Program-made: the position numbers and the translations under genes
Assembly: GCA_937915545.1 (NCBI GenBank)
Contig: CALGIJ010000025.1
Location: 62,001 to 126,000 of the forward strand
Length of the DNA: 64,000 nt
From: an uncultured Desulfobacterales bacterium
GTDB lineage: Bacteria; Desulfobacterota; Desulfobulbia; Desulfobulbales; Desulfocapsaceae
Direction of reading: 5' to 3'
Shown: piece by piece, positions 27,173 to 36,583 of the stretch
How the letters are laid out: the number at the start of each line of letters is the position of its first letter
Numbering within the stretch: the first letter of the stretch is position 1
The notes under the pieces: generated by a model
Databases searched by the model: none
What the model saw: only the letters and a program-made list of their open reading frames with translations
Told to the model about the DNA's origin: nothing

Positions 27173-28285
27173 ATGCAGCTTACCAAACAGCAGATCGATT
27201 ATTGCATGGAGTGCGGGGTATGCACCGGCAGCTGTCCCATCAGCCAGGAGCGCGCCGGGTTCTCGCCACGGCAGATGATCAAACGTACCCTGGTGGAAAC
27301 CGACGAAAACGTCCTCTATTCGAACGATCTCTGGGCTTGCCTGAGCTGTTCGCGGTGCAGTGACCGCTGCCCGGTGGGCATCGATTTTCCGGAGTTCATC
27401 CGTTCCTACCGGCAACAGGCGAGGGCGGTCGCTAATCTGCCCAGGGAGAGCCATCACGGCGTCTTCCAGACCCTGTCGACGCTGCAGGCCGGAGCCTCCC
27501 GACTCAATCGCATTGCCTGGACGGAGGGGGCAGGGCAAATCGCCGCCAAAGGCGACTATTTCTATTTCGTCGGCTGCGCCCCCTTTCAGACCCCGGTTTT
27601 CAAATACCTCGGTCTCAATGTCATCGATACCGCCAAAAACATCCTCAAGCTGATCAATGCCGTAGGCATCGTGCCGGTGGTCAGCAATGATGAGCGCTGT
27701 TGCGGCCATGACGCCTTCTGGGCTGGCAATGAGGAACTGTTTGCCGCGCTGGCGCGGAAAAACGTCGAGACCATTGTCGCCAGCGGGGCCAAGACGGTCA
27801 TCTTCGGCTGTCCTGAAGGCTATGCCACCTTCCGCGAACACTATCCGCAGGTGGTAGGCGAGCTGCCCTTCGAGATCCGCCATATCACCGAGTTCCTGGT
27901 GGAGCGCCTGCCTGGAGCGGGGGTGGTCATGAAGGATGCCGGCGATGGGACCGTTACCTTCCATGATCCCTGCCGCCTCGGTCGGCGGATGGGGATGTAT
28001 GAACAGCCGCGGCAGCTCATCTCCATGGTGCCCCGGACGCGGTTCAAGGAAATGGAGAACAATCGTGAGAATGCCGTCTGCTGCGGCACCACGGCCTGGA
28101 TGGAGTGCTCTTCCTGTTCCAAGAAGATGCAGACCAACCGGCTCATGGAGGCGGAGCAGATCGGGGCCGGCACCATCATCACCGCCTGTCCCAAGTGCCA
28201 GATCCACCTCACCTGCGCCAAGTCGAACACCGATATTGGCGTTGAGATCAAGGATCTCTACTCCTATCTGGCGGAACAGCTGTAA
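27173..28285 (+). CDS. HdrCB-like (fused) Fe-S protein with two CCG domains
   Basis: A 370-residue protein. An HdrC-like N-terminus has YCMECGVCTGSCP and ACLSCSRCSDRCP. Two CCG domains follow, with DERCCGHDAF and AVCCGTTAW, ending in TACPKCQIHL. CCG cysteines bind the noncubane [4Fe-4S] clusters of HdrB that reduce disulfides in methanogens. No TGA is present; cysteines are used throughout. It starts 38 bases after the HdrD-like selenoprotein and precedes hdrA. In a bacterium without CoM/CoB the true acceptor is unknown (thiol/disulfide or another redox partner). Confidence 0.88.
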   Translation: MQLTKQQIDYCMECGVCTGSCPISQERAGFSPRQMIKRTLVETDENVLYSNDLWACLSCSRCSDRCPVGIDFPEFIRSYRQQARAVANLPRESHHGVFQTLSTLQAGASRLNRIAWTEGAGQIAAKGDYFYFVGCAPFQTPVFKYLGLNVIDTAKNILKLINAVGIVPVVSNDERCCGHDAFWAGNEELFAALARKNVETIVASGAKTVIFGCPEGYATFREHYPQVVGELPFEIRHITEFLVERLPGAGVVMKDAGDGTVTFHDPCRLGRRMGMYEQPRQLISMVPRTRFKEMENNRENAVCCGTTAWMECSSCSKKMQTNRLMEAEQIGAGTIITACPKCQIHLTCAKSNTDIGVEIKDLYSYLAEQL

Positions 28286-28346
28286 TGGTGGTGCTCCCGG
28301 CTGGGACAGGCAGACAAGAATAACCAATGCGTAGCGGAGACATTTG

Positions 28347-31300
28347 ATGAAGAGTGACAACTCGCGGAAGGTTCAAGGCTCGGTGATGGTTGTCGGCAGC
28401 GGCATCGCCGGAATGCAGACGGCGCTCGATCTCGCCGACTCGGGGTTCTATGTCTACCTGGTGGAGAAATCGCCCTCCATCGGCGGGGTTATGGCGCAGC
28501 TCGACAAGACCTTCCCGACCAATGATTGTGCGATGTGAGTAATCTCGCCCAAACTGGTCGAGGTCGGCCGTCATCTGAACATTGAACTGAAAACGCTCTC
28601 CGAAGTACAAAAAATCTCCGGCACCGCCGGTGACTTTACCGTCGAACTGCTGCAGCACCCACGCTATGTCGACATGGACAAGTGCATTGCCTGCGGTGAG
28701 TGCGCTGCCAAGTGTCCGAAGAAAGTCACCGACACCTTCAACGCCGGCCTGGCGACGCGCAAGGCCATCTATGTCGAATACCCGCAGGCGGTGCCCCTGA
28801 AATACGCCATCGATGCCGGGAGCTGCATCTACCTGAAAAACGGCAAGTGCGGCTTTTGCGCCAAGGTGTGCCCGACCAAGGCGATCAATTTCGAAGAGAA
28901 ACCGGTCTCAGTGACCCTGCAGGTCGGCTCGGTGGTGCTGGCTCCCGGCTTCTCCACCTTCGACCCCCAGAAGCTCGATACCTACCAGTATTCTCAGTAC
29001 AAGAACGTCATCACCTCCCTGGAAATGGAGCGCCTGCTCAGCGCCACCGGCCCCTTCAATGGCCATCTCGTGCGCCCCTCGGACCACCGCGAGCCGAAAA
29101 AGATCGCCTGGCTGCAGTGCATCGGCTCGCGCGACATCAACCGCTGCGACCACGGCTACTGCTCTTCGGTGTGCTGCATGTACGCGGTCAAGGAGGCGGT
29201 GATCGCCAAGGAGCACTCCGCGGAGCCCCTTGATACGGCCATTTTCTACATGGACATGCGCACCTACGGCAAAGAGTTTGAAAGTTACTATAAACGCGCC
29301 GAGGAAGAAAAGGGAGTGCGGTTCCTGCGCACACGCGTCCATACCATCTTGGAAGACCGCAACACCCAGGACCTCGTGCTGCGTTTCGTCGATGAGGACG
29401 GCAAGCTGATCGACGAGCGCTTTGACATGGTGGTGCTCTCGGTGGGCATGGAGACTTCCAAGGAGTTGGCCGCCCTGGCGCGGCGTCTGGAGATCGAGCT
29501 CAATGCCGACAATTTTGCCGCCACCGACTGTTTCTCCCCGGTGAAAACTTCGCGGGATGGCATCTATGTCTGCGGCGCGTTCCAGGAGCCCAAGGATATT
29601 CCCTATTCGGTCATGGAAGCCAGTGCCGCCGCCTGCTGGGCGGAGGCCGACCTGGCCCCGGCCCGCGGCACTCTCACCAAAACCAAGACCTTCCCCGAGG
29701 AGCGGCAGGTGGCCGACGAGGAGGCACGGATCGGTGTCTTCGTCTGCAACTGCGGCACCAATATCGGCGGCATTGTCAATGTCCCGGAAGTGGCGGAGAT
29801 GGCCAAGGGCCTGCCTGGCGTCACCTATGTCGAGGAGAATCTCTTCACCTGCAGCCAGGACAGCCAGGAAAAAATCAAGGACATCATCGAGAAGAAGGGC
29901 CTTAACCGCGTCGTGGTTGCCGCCTGTACGCCACGTACCCACGAGGCGCTCTTCCAGGAGACCCTGCGTGATGCCGGTCTCAATAAGTATCTTTTCGAGA
30001 TGGCCAATATTCGCAACCAGTGCTCGTGGGTACACAGCAAGGAGAAGGATGCCGCTACCGCCAAGGCCAAGGACCTGGTGCGCATGGCGGTGGCCCGCAC
30101 CCGGTTGATCAACTCCCTCGGCCAGCCGACCATCTCGGTGGAACCCAGTGCTCTGGTCATCGGCGGTGGCATCGCCGGCATGACCTCGGCCCTTGGTCTG
30201 GCCGATCAGGGGTATCAGGTCTATCTGGTCGAAAAGGAGGGGCAATTGGGGGGCAACGCCCGCGCCCTGCTCTCCACCTGGAAGGGAGACAATGTCGGCG
30301 AGCGCCTCGCCGAGATGATCGCCCGGGTTACCGGGCACCAGCGCATCGCCGTACACACCGCAACCTCGGTCAAGGCTTCTTCCGGGTTCATTGGCAATTT
30401 CGAGACGGTGGTGTCGGGGGGGGGCGGGGACAAGGTGCTTCGTCATGGGGCGGTGGTGGTGGCTACCGGCGCCGAGGAGTACAAACCGAAGGAATATCTT
30501 TCTGGCCGGGACCCGCGGGTCTTCACCCACCTGCAACTGGACCAGGCCATCGCCGCTGGCGATCCGCGGCTGGACTCCGCCGATACGGTGGTGTTCATCC
30601 AGTGCGTTGGTTCGCGGGAAGAGGAGAGGCCCTACTGCTCCAAGGTGTGCTGCACTCACTCCATCAAGGCGGCGATACGCTTCAAGGAGAGGAAGCCCGA
30701 CAGCCAGGTCTTCATCATCTATCGCGACATCCGCACCTATGGCCAGCGTGAGTATCTCTACAAGGAGGCGCGGGAGAAAGGCGTCATCTTCATCCGCTAT
30801 GACCTCGACGAAAAGCCCGAGGTGAGCGACAAGGGCGATACCCTGGCCGTCGTGGTGCGCGATCATGTACTTGGCCGCAAGATCGAACTGCATGCCAACC
30901 TGCTGGTCCTTGCCGCAGCCATCGTCCCTCGTGACAACGAGACCCTGGCGCAGATGTTCAAGCTCTCCTGCAACAGTGACAAGTTCTTCAACGAGGCTCA
31001 CGCCAAACTGCGGCCGGTGGAGTTTGCCACCGCCGGCATTTTCCTCGCCGGCATGGCCCACTACCCCAAGCCGATCGAGGAGAGCATCGCCCAGGCGGCG
31101 GCGGCGGCCTCACGGGCGGCGGTGACCCTCTCCAAGGAGAGCATTACCGTCGAAGGCGTAGTGTCCCATGTGCAGCAGTTCATGTGCCGCGCCTGCGGAG
31201 AGTGCGAGAGGGCTTGCCCCTTCAATGCCATCGCCGTTCAGGAGGTGGAGGAGGGGCTGCGTGCCGCCGTGGTCAAGGAAGCCTTGTGCAAGGGCTGCGG

Positions 31301-31403
31301 CATGTGTGCCGTGGCCTGTCCGACGGGGGCCGCCTCGGTGCGCCACTTCGGCGACCGCTCGGTGCTGACCATGGTGGAAACGGCCTTCGCCGCAGAGGCT
31401 TAG
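28347..31403 (+). CDS. hdrA: HdrA-like flavin Fe-S electron-transfer protein, fused two-module form, selenoprotein (Sec64)
   Basis: A 1018-residue protein read through TGA at 28536-28538. The N-terminal module has the FAD motif GSGIAG (17-22), then NDCAM-U-VISPKL with Sec64, and a ferredoxin motif CIACGECAAKCP near 113. The second module begins near 465 with VFVCNCGTNIGG, has a second FAD motif GGGIAGM near 604, and ends with CRACGECERACP and CKGCGMCAVACP. The Cys-form paralog at 53225 has DCSMCMISPR at the Sec position, and a second paralog at 31944 also has TGA there. HdrA flavin proteins perform electron bifurcation. The next gene is an MvhD, its usual partner. Confidence 0.92.
28544..28562 (+). 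promoter_or_regulatory. Putative bacterial SECIS hairpin (first hdrA)
   Basis: CTCG/CGAG and CCA/TGG pair around a single mismatch with an AAC loop, 5 bases after the TGA. The distance is shorter than in the other genes, so the exact element is uncertain. Confidence 0.4.
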
Positions 31404-31428
31404 GCCTGCGGCGGTGTATTTCGCGTGT

Positions 31429-31451
31429 CGGGAAGGGTGCCGCCCTTCCCG
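31429..31451 (+). promoter_or_regulatory. Hairpin between hdrA and mvhD
   Basis: CGGGAAGGG (31429-31437) and CCCTTCCCG (31443-31451) form a perfect 9-bp stem with a 5-base loop. No T run follows directly, so it is more likely an intercistronic mRNA element than a full terminator. Confidence 0.5.
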
Positions 31452-31486
31452 CCGCAGCATAAGAATTTCTTTCTGAGGAAATGACC

Positions 31487-31906
31487 ATGTCTGGGGAATT
31501 CACACCTAAGATCATCATGTTTGCCTGCAACTGGTGCGCCTATTCCGCCGCCGACCTCGCCGGGGTGAGCAGGTTCCAGTATCCTCCCAACCTCCGCATC
31601 ATCCGCGTGATGTGTTCCGGGCGGATCAACCCCAACTTCATCCTCAAGGGATTCGAGAATGGTGCTGACGGGGTGCTCGTCGCCGGCTGACACATCGGCG
31701 ACTGTCATTACCTGGATGGTAATGTCAAGATGACCAAGGTCTTCGAAACCGCGGAACAGCTGGTCGGCCTTTTGGGGATTGAGCCGCAGCGGATTCGTCT
31801 GGAGTGGATTTCTTCGGCCGAAGGCACCAAATTCGCCGAGGTGGCGACGTCCTTTACCGAAACCATACAATCTCTGGGGCCGCTGAGCATGGTGGCGGCT
31901 GCCTGA
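31487..31906 (+). CDS. mvhD: MvhD-like [2Fe-2S] subunit, selenoprotein (Sec68)
   Basis: A 139-residue protein read through TGA at 31688-31690. The family links HdrA to a hydrogenase or formate dehydrogenase and carries a [2Fe-2S] cluster on four cysteines. Seen: FACNWCAYSAADLAG, RVMCSG, then VLVAG-U-HIGDCHYLDGN. The sequence after the TGA continues for 71 residues in frame and ends at a normal TGA. VhuD of Methanocaldococcus, a homolog, is a known selenoprotein. The second of two nearby ATG codons was chosen because gagga lies at the right distance from it. It sits between hdrA and the split hdrA pair. Confidence 0.9.
31706..31724 (+). promoter_or_regulatory. Putative bacterial SECIS hairpin (first mvhD)
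   Basis: CATTACC and GGTAATG pair perfectly around a TGGAT loop. The ATTACC arm begins 16 bases after the TGA, the same distance as in both other mvhD genes. Confidence 0.7.
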
Positions 31907-31943
31907 GACGATTGTGACAACTGCCCAAAAGGGGAGGTAGCTT

Positions 31944-33476
31944 GTGAACAAGGATATGCTTGTTATCGGTGGTGGCATCGCCGGGATCCAGTCGTCGCTG
32001 GATCTGGCGGAGATGGGGTTCAAGGTCTATCTGGTCGAGAGGCTGCCGAGCATCGGTGGCAAGATGGCTCAGCTCGACAAGACCTTTCCCACCAACGACT
32101 GCGCCATCTGAATCCTCTCGCCGAAGATGCTGGATGTCGGTCGACATCCCAATATCGAGTTGATGGCCTACAGCGAGGTGGAGCAGGTCGAGGGCAGTGC
32201 CGGCTGCTTCAAGGTTCGGGTGCGCCGCAAGGCCCGCTACGTCGACGAAGACAAGTGCACCGGCTGCGGGGCCTGCCGCGAGAAGTGCCCGACCGACGTG
32301 CTCGACATGTACAACGAGGGGCACTCCACCCGCAAGGCCATCTACAGTTGGTTCGCCCAGGGCATTCCCTCGACCCACACCATCGATCCCGACCACTGCC
32401 GCGTGCTCCAGGGCAAGAAATGCGGTGTCTGCCAGAAGCGTTGCGAGGCCGGGGCCATCGATTTCGAGCAGAAGGATAAGATTGTCGATCTCGATATCGG
32501 GGCGATAATCGTCGCCACCGGCTATACCGTGTTCGACCCCGGTAAAATCCCCGAATACCGCTACAGGGACTTGCCCAATGTGGTGACGGCGGTGGAGTTC
32601 GAGCGCTTTCTCAGCGCCTCCGGCCCCACCCATGGCCATATCGACCGGCCCTCGGACATCCTCGCGCGGCGCGAGATCGCCGACCTCGAGAAAGAGGAGT
32701 CGCGCCTGCAGAAGACCCTGGCCCGCTACGAGGAAAAGGCCGGAGCCACCTCGCAAAGCGTCTTCGAGACCTTTGCCGCCGAGACGGCTACGCCCGAGCA
32801 GCAGCAGTGGATGGAAAAGTATCGCGAATATCTGCCGCTGACCGAGAAGCTCGCCGCCCTGCGCAGCAAGGCCGAGGGCTTTGCCACCGCCAAGCGGCTG
32901 GCCTTCATCCAGTGCGTCGGCTCCCGCGATCTGCGCTTCTACCCCTTCTGTTCCGGGTTCTGCTGCATGCACTCGATCAAGGAGGCGATCATCGCCCACG
33001 AGCACGAGAACGCCACCACCTCGGTGATTTTCGGCATGGATATCCGCGCGGTGGGCAAAGGTTTCGATGAGTACAAGGTGCGCGGAGGCAATAAGTCGAA
33101 CATCACCTACCGCCGCAGCCGGGTGGCGGAGATTGTCAACGGCCCCAATGACAACCCGGTGCTGGTCTATGAAGACACCCAGCAGCAGAAGGTGGTGCGC
33201 GAAGATTTCGACTTGGTCATCCTCGCTACCGCCTGTGCCCCGAACGAGGGGATGAAGGACATGGCCGCCATCCTCGGTATCGAACTCAACCGCTTCGGGT
33301 TCTTCAAGACCCGTCCGGAGAACCCTCTCGACACCACCAGAGAGGGCATCTTCGTCTGCGGCTGCGCCCACAGCCCCATGGATATTCCCGAGTCGGTCGC
33401 CCAGGCCAGCAGCGCCGCCTCCCGGGCAGTGCAGACGGTGACGGTGACTCCGGCGAAATTACTCAAGATATCTTAG
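31944..33476 (+). CDS. hdrA: HdrA-like protein, N-terminal half (QmoA-like), selenoprotein (Sec56)
   Basis: A 510-residue protein read through TGA at 32109-32111. It has the FAD motif IGGGIAG near residue 8, NDCAI-U-ILSPKM with Sec56, and ferredoxin motifs CTGCGACREKCP and CGVCQKRC. It carries an insertion of about 60 charged residues in the middle (around DLEKEESRLQKTLARYEEK) compared with the other HdrA proteins here. It matches only the first half of the 1018-residue HdrA; the second half is the next gene, 12 bases downstream. The start is a GTG with ggggaggta upstream. The split resembles QmoA/QmoB of sulfate reducers. Confidence 0.9.
32132..32149 (+). promoter_or_regulatory. Putative bacterial SECIS hairpin (second hdrA)
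   Basis: GGATGTC and GACATCC pair perfectly around a GGTC loop, which starts 27 bases after the TGA. The GGUC loop is like that of the E. coli fdhF SECIS. Confidence 0.7.
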
Positions 33477-33488
33477 AAGGTCGTCGAG

Positions 33489-35165
33489 ATGAAACAGAAC
33501 AAGACTGGGGAAAATACCGAGGGACTGCGCGTCGGGGTCTTTATCTGCGACTGCGGCTCGAACATCGCCGGTCACCTCGATTGCGCCGAGGTCACCAAAT
33601 ACGCGGCGAACCTGCCGGGAGTGGTCTTCACCAAGGAAAACCTCTATACCTGTTCCGAGGCGGGGATCAGTGAGATCCAGAACGCCATCCGGGAAAACAA
33701 CCTCAATCGCGTGGTCGTCGCCTCCTGCTCGCCGCGTACCCATCACCCCCTCTTCGCCAGTTCCTGCGCCCAGGCGGGGATGAACCCCTACCTCTTCGAG
33801 ATGGTCAATATCCGCGACCAGTGCTCCTGGGTCCACATGGGGCAGCGGGATATCGCCACCGCCAAGGCCAAGGATCTGGTGCGTATGGGTGTGGCCAAGA
33901 GCACCGCCCTCGAGCCGCAGAAGGATATCGAGTCGTCCATTATCCGCAAGATTCTCGTTATTGGCGGCGGCATCGCCGGGTTGTCAGCCGCCGAGGCCCT
34001 GGCCGGGATGGGGCTCGAAGTGCTGCTCGTGGAAAAGGAGGAGCGCTGTGGTGGGCTGATGCTTGGCCTCAACGTTCTCGAGACTGGCAAGTCGGCCGCC
34101 GGACAGGTCAGTGAACTGGCCGCCACGGTCGCGGCGACCGCCGGGGTCACCGTCTTCACCGCTTCGCGGGTTGCCGAGATCAGCGGCTATATCGGCAATT
34201 TCAAAGTGGCCATCGAGACGCCCACCGGGAGAGTCGAGGATACCGTGGGCTGCATCGTCGTCGCCTGTGGGGCGGTGCCGCTGGTCGAGGAAGGGCTCTT
34301 CGGCTATAACGGCAAGGACGTCATCACGCAGATGGAACTCGAGCAGCGCCTGGCCACTGGCAGCTTCAAGGCCGCCCGGGTAGTGATGATCCAGTGCGCC
34401 GGGGCTCGCAATGCCACTCGGGAATATTGCTCGCGCATCTGCTGCGCCACGGCGGTCAAGAACGCCATGATCATCAAGCGCAAGTACCCCCTGGCCGAGG
34501 TCCATGTGCTCTACCGCGACATGCAGATGTATGGCGATGAGAAGGAGCAGATGCTCTGGGACGCCCGTGGCATGGGGATCAAGTTCCACGTCTTCGATCA
34601 GAAGAAGCCGCCGCGCGTCGGCGATGGCAAGGTGACGTTCCAACATGCGGTGCTTGATGAGACCAAAGAGTTCAAGGTCGATCTCACCGTCCTCTCCACC
34701 CCGCTGGTGGCTCGGCCGGAGTCCTCGCAGGTGGCGGCGCTGATGCGTGTGCCCTGCGACAAGAACGGCTTCTTCCTCGAGGCCCATGCCAAGCTGCGGC
34801 CCCTCGACTTTGCCGCCGACGGTATCTTCGTCTGCGGCAGCGCCCGCTACCCGGTGACCTCGGTGGAGGCCCGCACCCAGGGGCTGGGGGTGGCCTCGCG
34901 TATCGGCGCCATCCTCTTCAAGGAGAAACTGGTCAAGAGCGGCATTGTTGCCGAGATCGACCAGGAAACCTGCGTCGGCTGTATGGGCTGCCTCAATGTC
35001 TGCCCCTACGAGGCCATTATCTTCAACCGGGAAACCGGCGTTTGCGAGGTCAAGGAGATCCTCTGCAAGGGCTGCGGCAACTGCGCCTCGACCTGTCCGT
35101 CGCACAGCGCCGTCCTCCGAGGGTATAAACCGGAACAGCTGCTGGCCCAGATCAGGGCCATCTAG
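33489..35165 (+). CDS. HdrA-like protein, C-terminal half (QmoB-like without MvhD domain)
   Basis: A 558-residue protein. It begins with GVFICDCGSNIAGHLDC, the start of the second module in the fused HdrA, then has CSPRTHHPLF, NIRDQCSW, a FAD motif IGGGIAGLSAAEAL near residue 160, and ends with the ferredoxin motifs CVGCMGCLNVCP and CKGCGNCASTCP. Together with the preceding gene it gives one complete HdrA. QmoB in sulfate reducers carries a fused MvhD-like end; here that part is the separate next gene. No Sec codon. Confidence 0.88.
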   Translation: MKQNKTGENTEGLRVGVFICDCGSNIAGHLDCAEVTKYAANLPGVVFTKENLYTCSEAGISEIQNAIRENNLNRVVVASCSPRTHHPLFASSCAQAGMNPYLFEMVNIRDQCSWVHMGQRDIATAKAKDLVRMGVAKSTALEPQKDIESSIIRKILVIGGGIAGLSAAEALAGMGLEVLLVEKEERCGGLMLGLNVLETGKSAAGQVSELAATVAATAGVTVFTASRVAEISGYIGNFKVAIETPTGRVEDTVGCIVVACGAVPLVEEGLFGYNGKDVITQMELEQRLATGSFKAARVVMIQCAGARNATREYCSRICCATAVKNAMIIKRKYPLAEVHVLYRDMQMYGDEKEQMLWDARGMGIKFHVFDQKKPPRVGDGKVTFQHAVLDETKEFKVDLTVLSTPLVARPESSQVAALMRVPCDKNGFFLEAHAKLRPLDFAADGIFVCGSARYPVTSVEARTQGLGVASRIGAILFKEKLVKSGIVAEIDQETCVGCMGCLNVCPYEAIIFNRETGVCEVKEILCKGCGNCASTCPSHSAVLRGYKPEQLLAQIRAI

Positions 35166-35192
35166 TCTCTCTCAAGAAAAAAGGAAAAGAAC

Positions 35193-35630
35193 ATGACCAA
35201 CGACAATTTCGAGCCCAAGATCGTCTGCTTCTTGTGCACCTGGTGAGCATATGCCGCTGCTGACCTGGCTGGGGTCAGTCGTTTGCAGTACCCGGCGAAT
35301 GTTCGTACCGTTCGGGTGATGTGCAGTGGCGGGGTCTCCCCGCACCATATACTCTTGGCCTTTCAACGCGGGGTTGACGGTGTCTTCGTCGGTGGCTGAC
35401 GCCTGGGCGAATGCAATTACCTGTATGGTAATCTGTCCACCAAGAAGCGGGTCACCGTCTTGAAAGAGATGCTCAAGTTCAGCGGTATCGACGAGGCGCG
35501 CCTCAAAGCGAGTTGGGTCTCCTCGGCGGAAGCGCCGGAACTGGTGCATGAGTTCACCTCGTTTATCAAGGAACTGCGCGAGCTCGGCCCCTCGCCGCTG
35601 CGTGCCGACTATCGCCGCGAGCTGGTTTAG
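35193..35630 (+). CDS. mvhD: MvhD-like [2Fe-2S] subunit with two selenocysteines (Sec18, Sec69)
   Basis: A 145-residue protein read through two in-frame TGA codons, 35244-35246 and 35397-35399, to a TAG stop. The first falls in FLCTW-U-AYAAADLAG, where both MvhD paralogs in this window have cysteine (NWCAY, HYCAF). The second falls in VFVGG-U-RLGECNYLYGN, where both paralogs also have TGA. All other MvhD landmarks (MCSGG, FQRGVDG) are intact. Each TGA is followed by a hairpin. It lies between the split hdrA pair and the FrhB-like/fdhA genes, so it probably connects HdrA to formate dehydrogenase. The frame holds no ORF above 60 codons unless both TGA are read. Confidence 0.88.
35260..35278 (+). 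promoter_or_regulatory. Putative SECIS hairpin for Sec18 of the second mvhD
   Basis: CTGACC and GGTCAG pair perfectly around TGGCTGG, 13 bases after the first TGA. Confidence 0.55.
35416..35432 (+). promoter_or_regulatory. Putative SECIS hairpin for Sec69 of the second mvhD
   Basis: ATTACC and GGTAAT pair perfectly around TGTAT, 16 bases after the second TGA, matching the position in the other mvhD genes. Confidence 0.65.
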
Positions 35631-35775
35631 CCGGGGAGGTGCCTGGGGTCTGCCTGGTCCTGCGCCGGCTGCCACGCAGGGTGGTGGCCGAAGCGGCGGC
35701 GGGAGGCTGTGGCGGCGCTGGCGGCAATGAGGGATGAATGCAACAATTATCAGCCCGTTGGGGCAGGGTGTGGGT

Positions 35776-36582
35776 ATGATCGATGTGATAAGGGACAAGG
35801 TGAAAGAGCTCCTCGATTCCGGGGAGATCAAGGGCTTCCTCGGCCTGGTGCGGAAAAACGGCCATATTGCCCCGCACCTCTTCCAGCAGGGGGATGATCT
35901 CAGCCTCATGTCGCTCGGTGACGACAAAGTCGCCGGCGACGCCAGGTATCCGCTCAACAAATTCCTCATCAACCTGGCCAAGGCCTACCCCGAGGAGACC
36001 TTTGCCGTACTGGTGCGCGGCTGCGATGATCGTGGCCTGCAGACCCTTTACACATGGAACCAGCTCAATCCCAAGAAGGTGGTGCCGGTGGGTATAACCT
36101 GCCCGCAGGAGCTGGCCGACGCCTGCGAGTGCGCCAAGCCTTTCCCGGCGGTGATCACTGCCGGCGAATGCGCCCAGCCGGGAACACCGCGGTCGGTGGC
36201 GGCCGTCGACGCCCTGGTGATGTCGGAGCGTTTCTCCTACTGGATGGACGAGTTCGTCAAATGCATCAAGTGCTACGGGTGCAGCAACGTCTGCCCGATG
36301 TGCTTTTGCAACGAGTGCACCCTCAAGTGCAATGACCTGGTCAAGGGCGGCGAGCTGCCCCCGGAGATTCCCGTCTTCCACCATACCAGGGCCATGCATA
36401 TGGTGGGGCGCTGTATCGACTGCGGGCTGTGTGAAGAGGCCTGCCCCTCCAACATTCCCCTGCGCACCCTCTATAAAAAGGTGGGGAGCATCATGGAAGA
36501 GCAGTTCGACTTCACTACCGGCGCGGTCAGGGGGCAGCGTTCGCCGCTCAACAAGATAGACTTTGCAGAAGGAAGGAAGTGA
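35776..36582 (+). CDS. FrhB/FdhB-like protein with C-terminal 4Fe-4S dicluster
   Basis: A 268-residue protein from the ATG at 35776; an in-frame ATG at 35734 is an alternative start. The first 170 residues resemble the F420-hydrogenase/formate dehydrogenase beta (FrhB/FdhB) fold, with CDDRGLQTLY and VGITCPQELADACEC. The C-terminal part has many cysteines: CIKCYGCSNVCPMCFC, NECTLKC and CIDCGLCEEACP. FdhB-type subunits carry electrons between formate dehydrogenase and a flavin or Hdr partner. It ends 1 base before the fdhA start, so tight coupling with FdhA is expected. Confidence 0.8.
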   Translation: MIDVIRDKVKELLDSGEIKGFLGLVRKNGHIAPHLFQQGDDLSLMSLGDDKVAGDARYPLNKFLINLAKAYPEETFAVLVRGCDDRGLQTLYTWNQLNPKKVVPVGITCPQELADACECAKPFPAVITAGECAQPGTPRSVAAVDALVMSERFSYWMDEFVKCIKCYGCSNVCPMCFCNECTLKCNDLVKGGELPPEIPVFHHTRAMHMVGRCIDCGLCEEACPSNIPLRTLYKKVGSIMEEQFDFTTGAVRGQRSPLNKIDFAEGRK

Positions 36583-36583
36583 T

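Noticed and set aside
28347..31403. hdrA, mvhD, fdhA and the HdrD-like gene read as pseudogenes or as two genes each
   Set aside because: Each interruption is TGA only, never TAA or TAG or a frameshift. The frame is unchanged, coding quality continues, the site is a cysteine site, and hairpins follow. Random decay would not give this pattern nine times.
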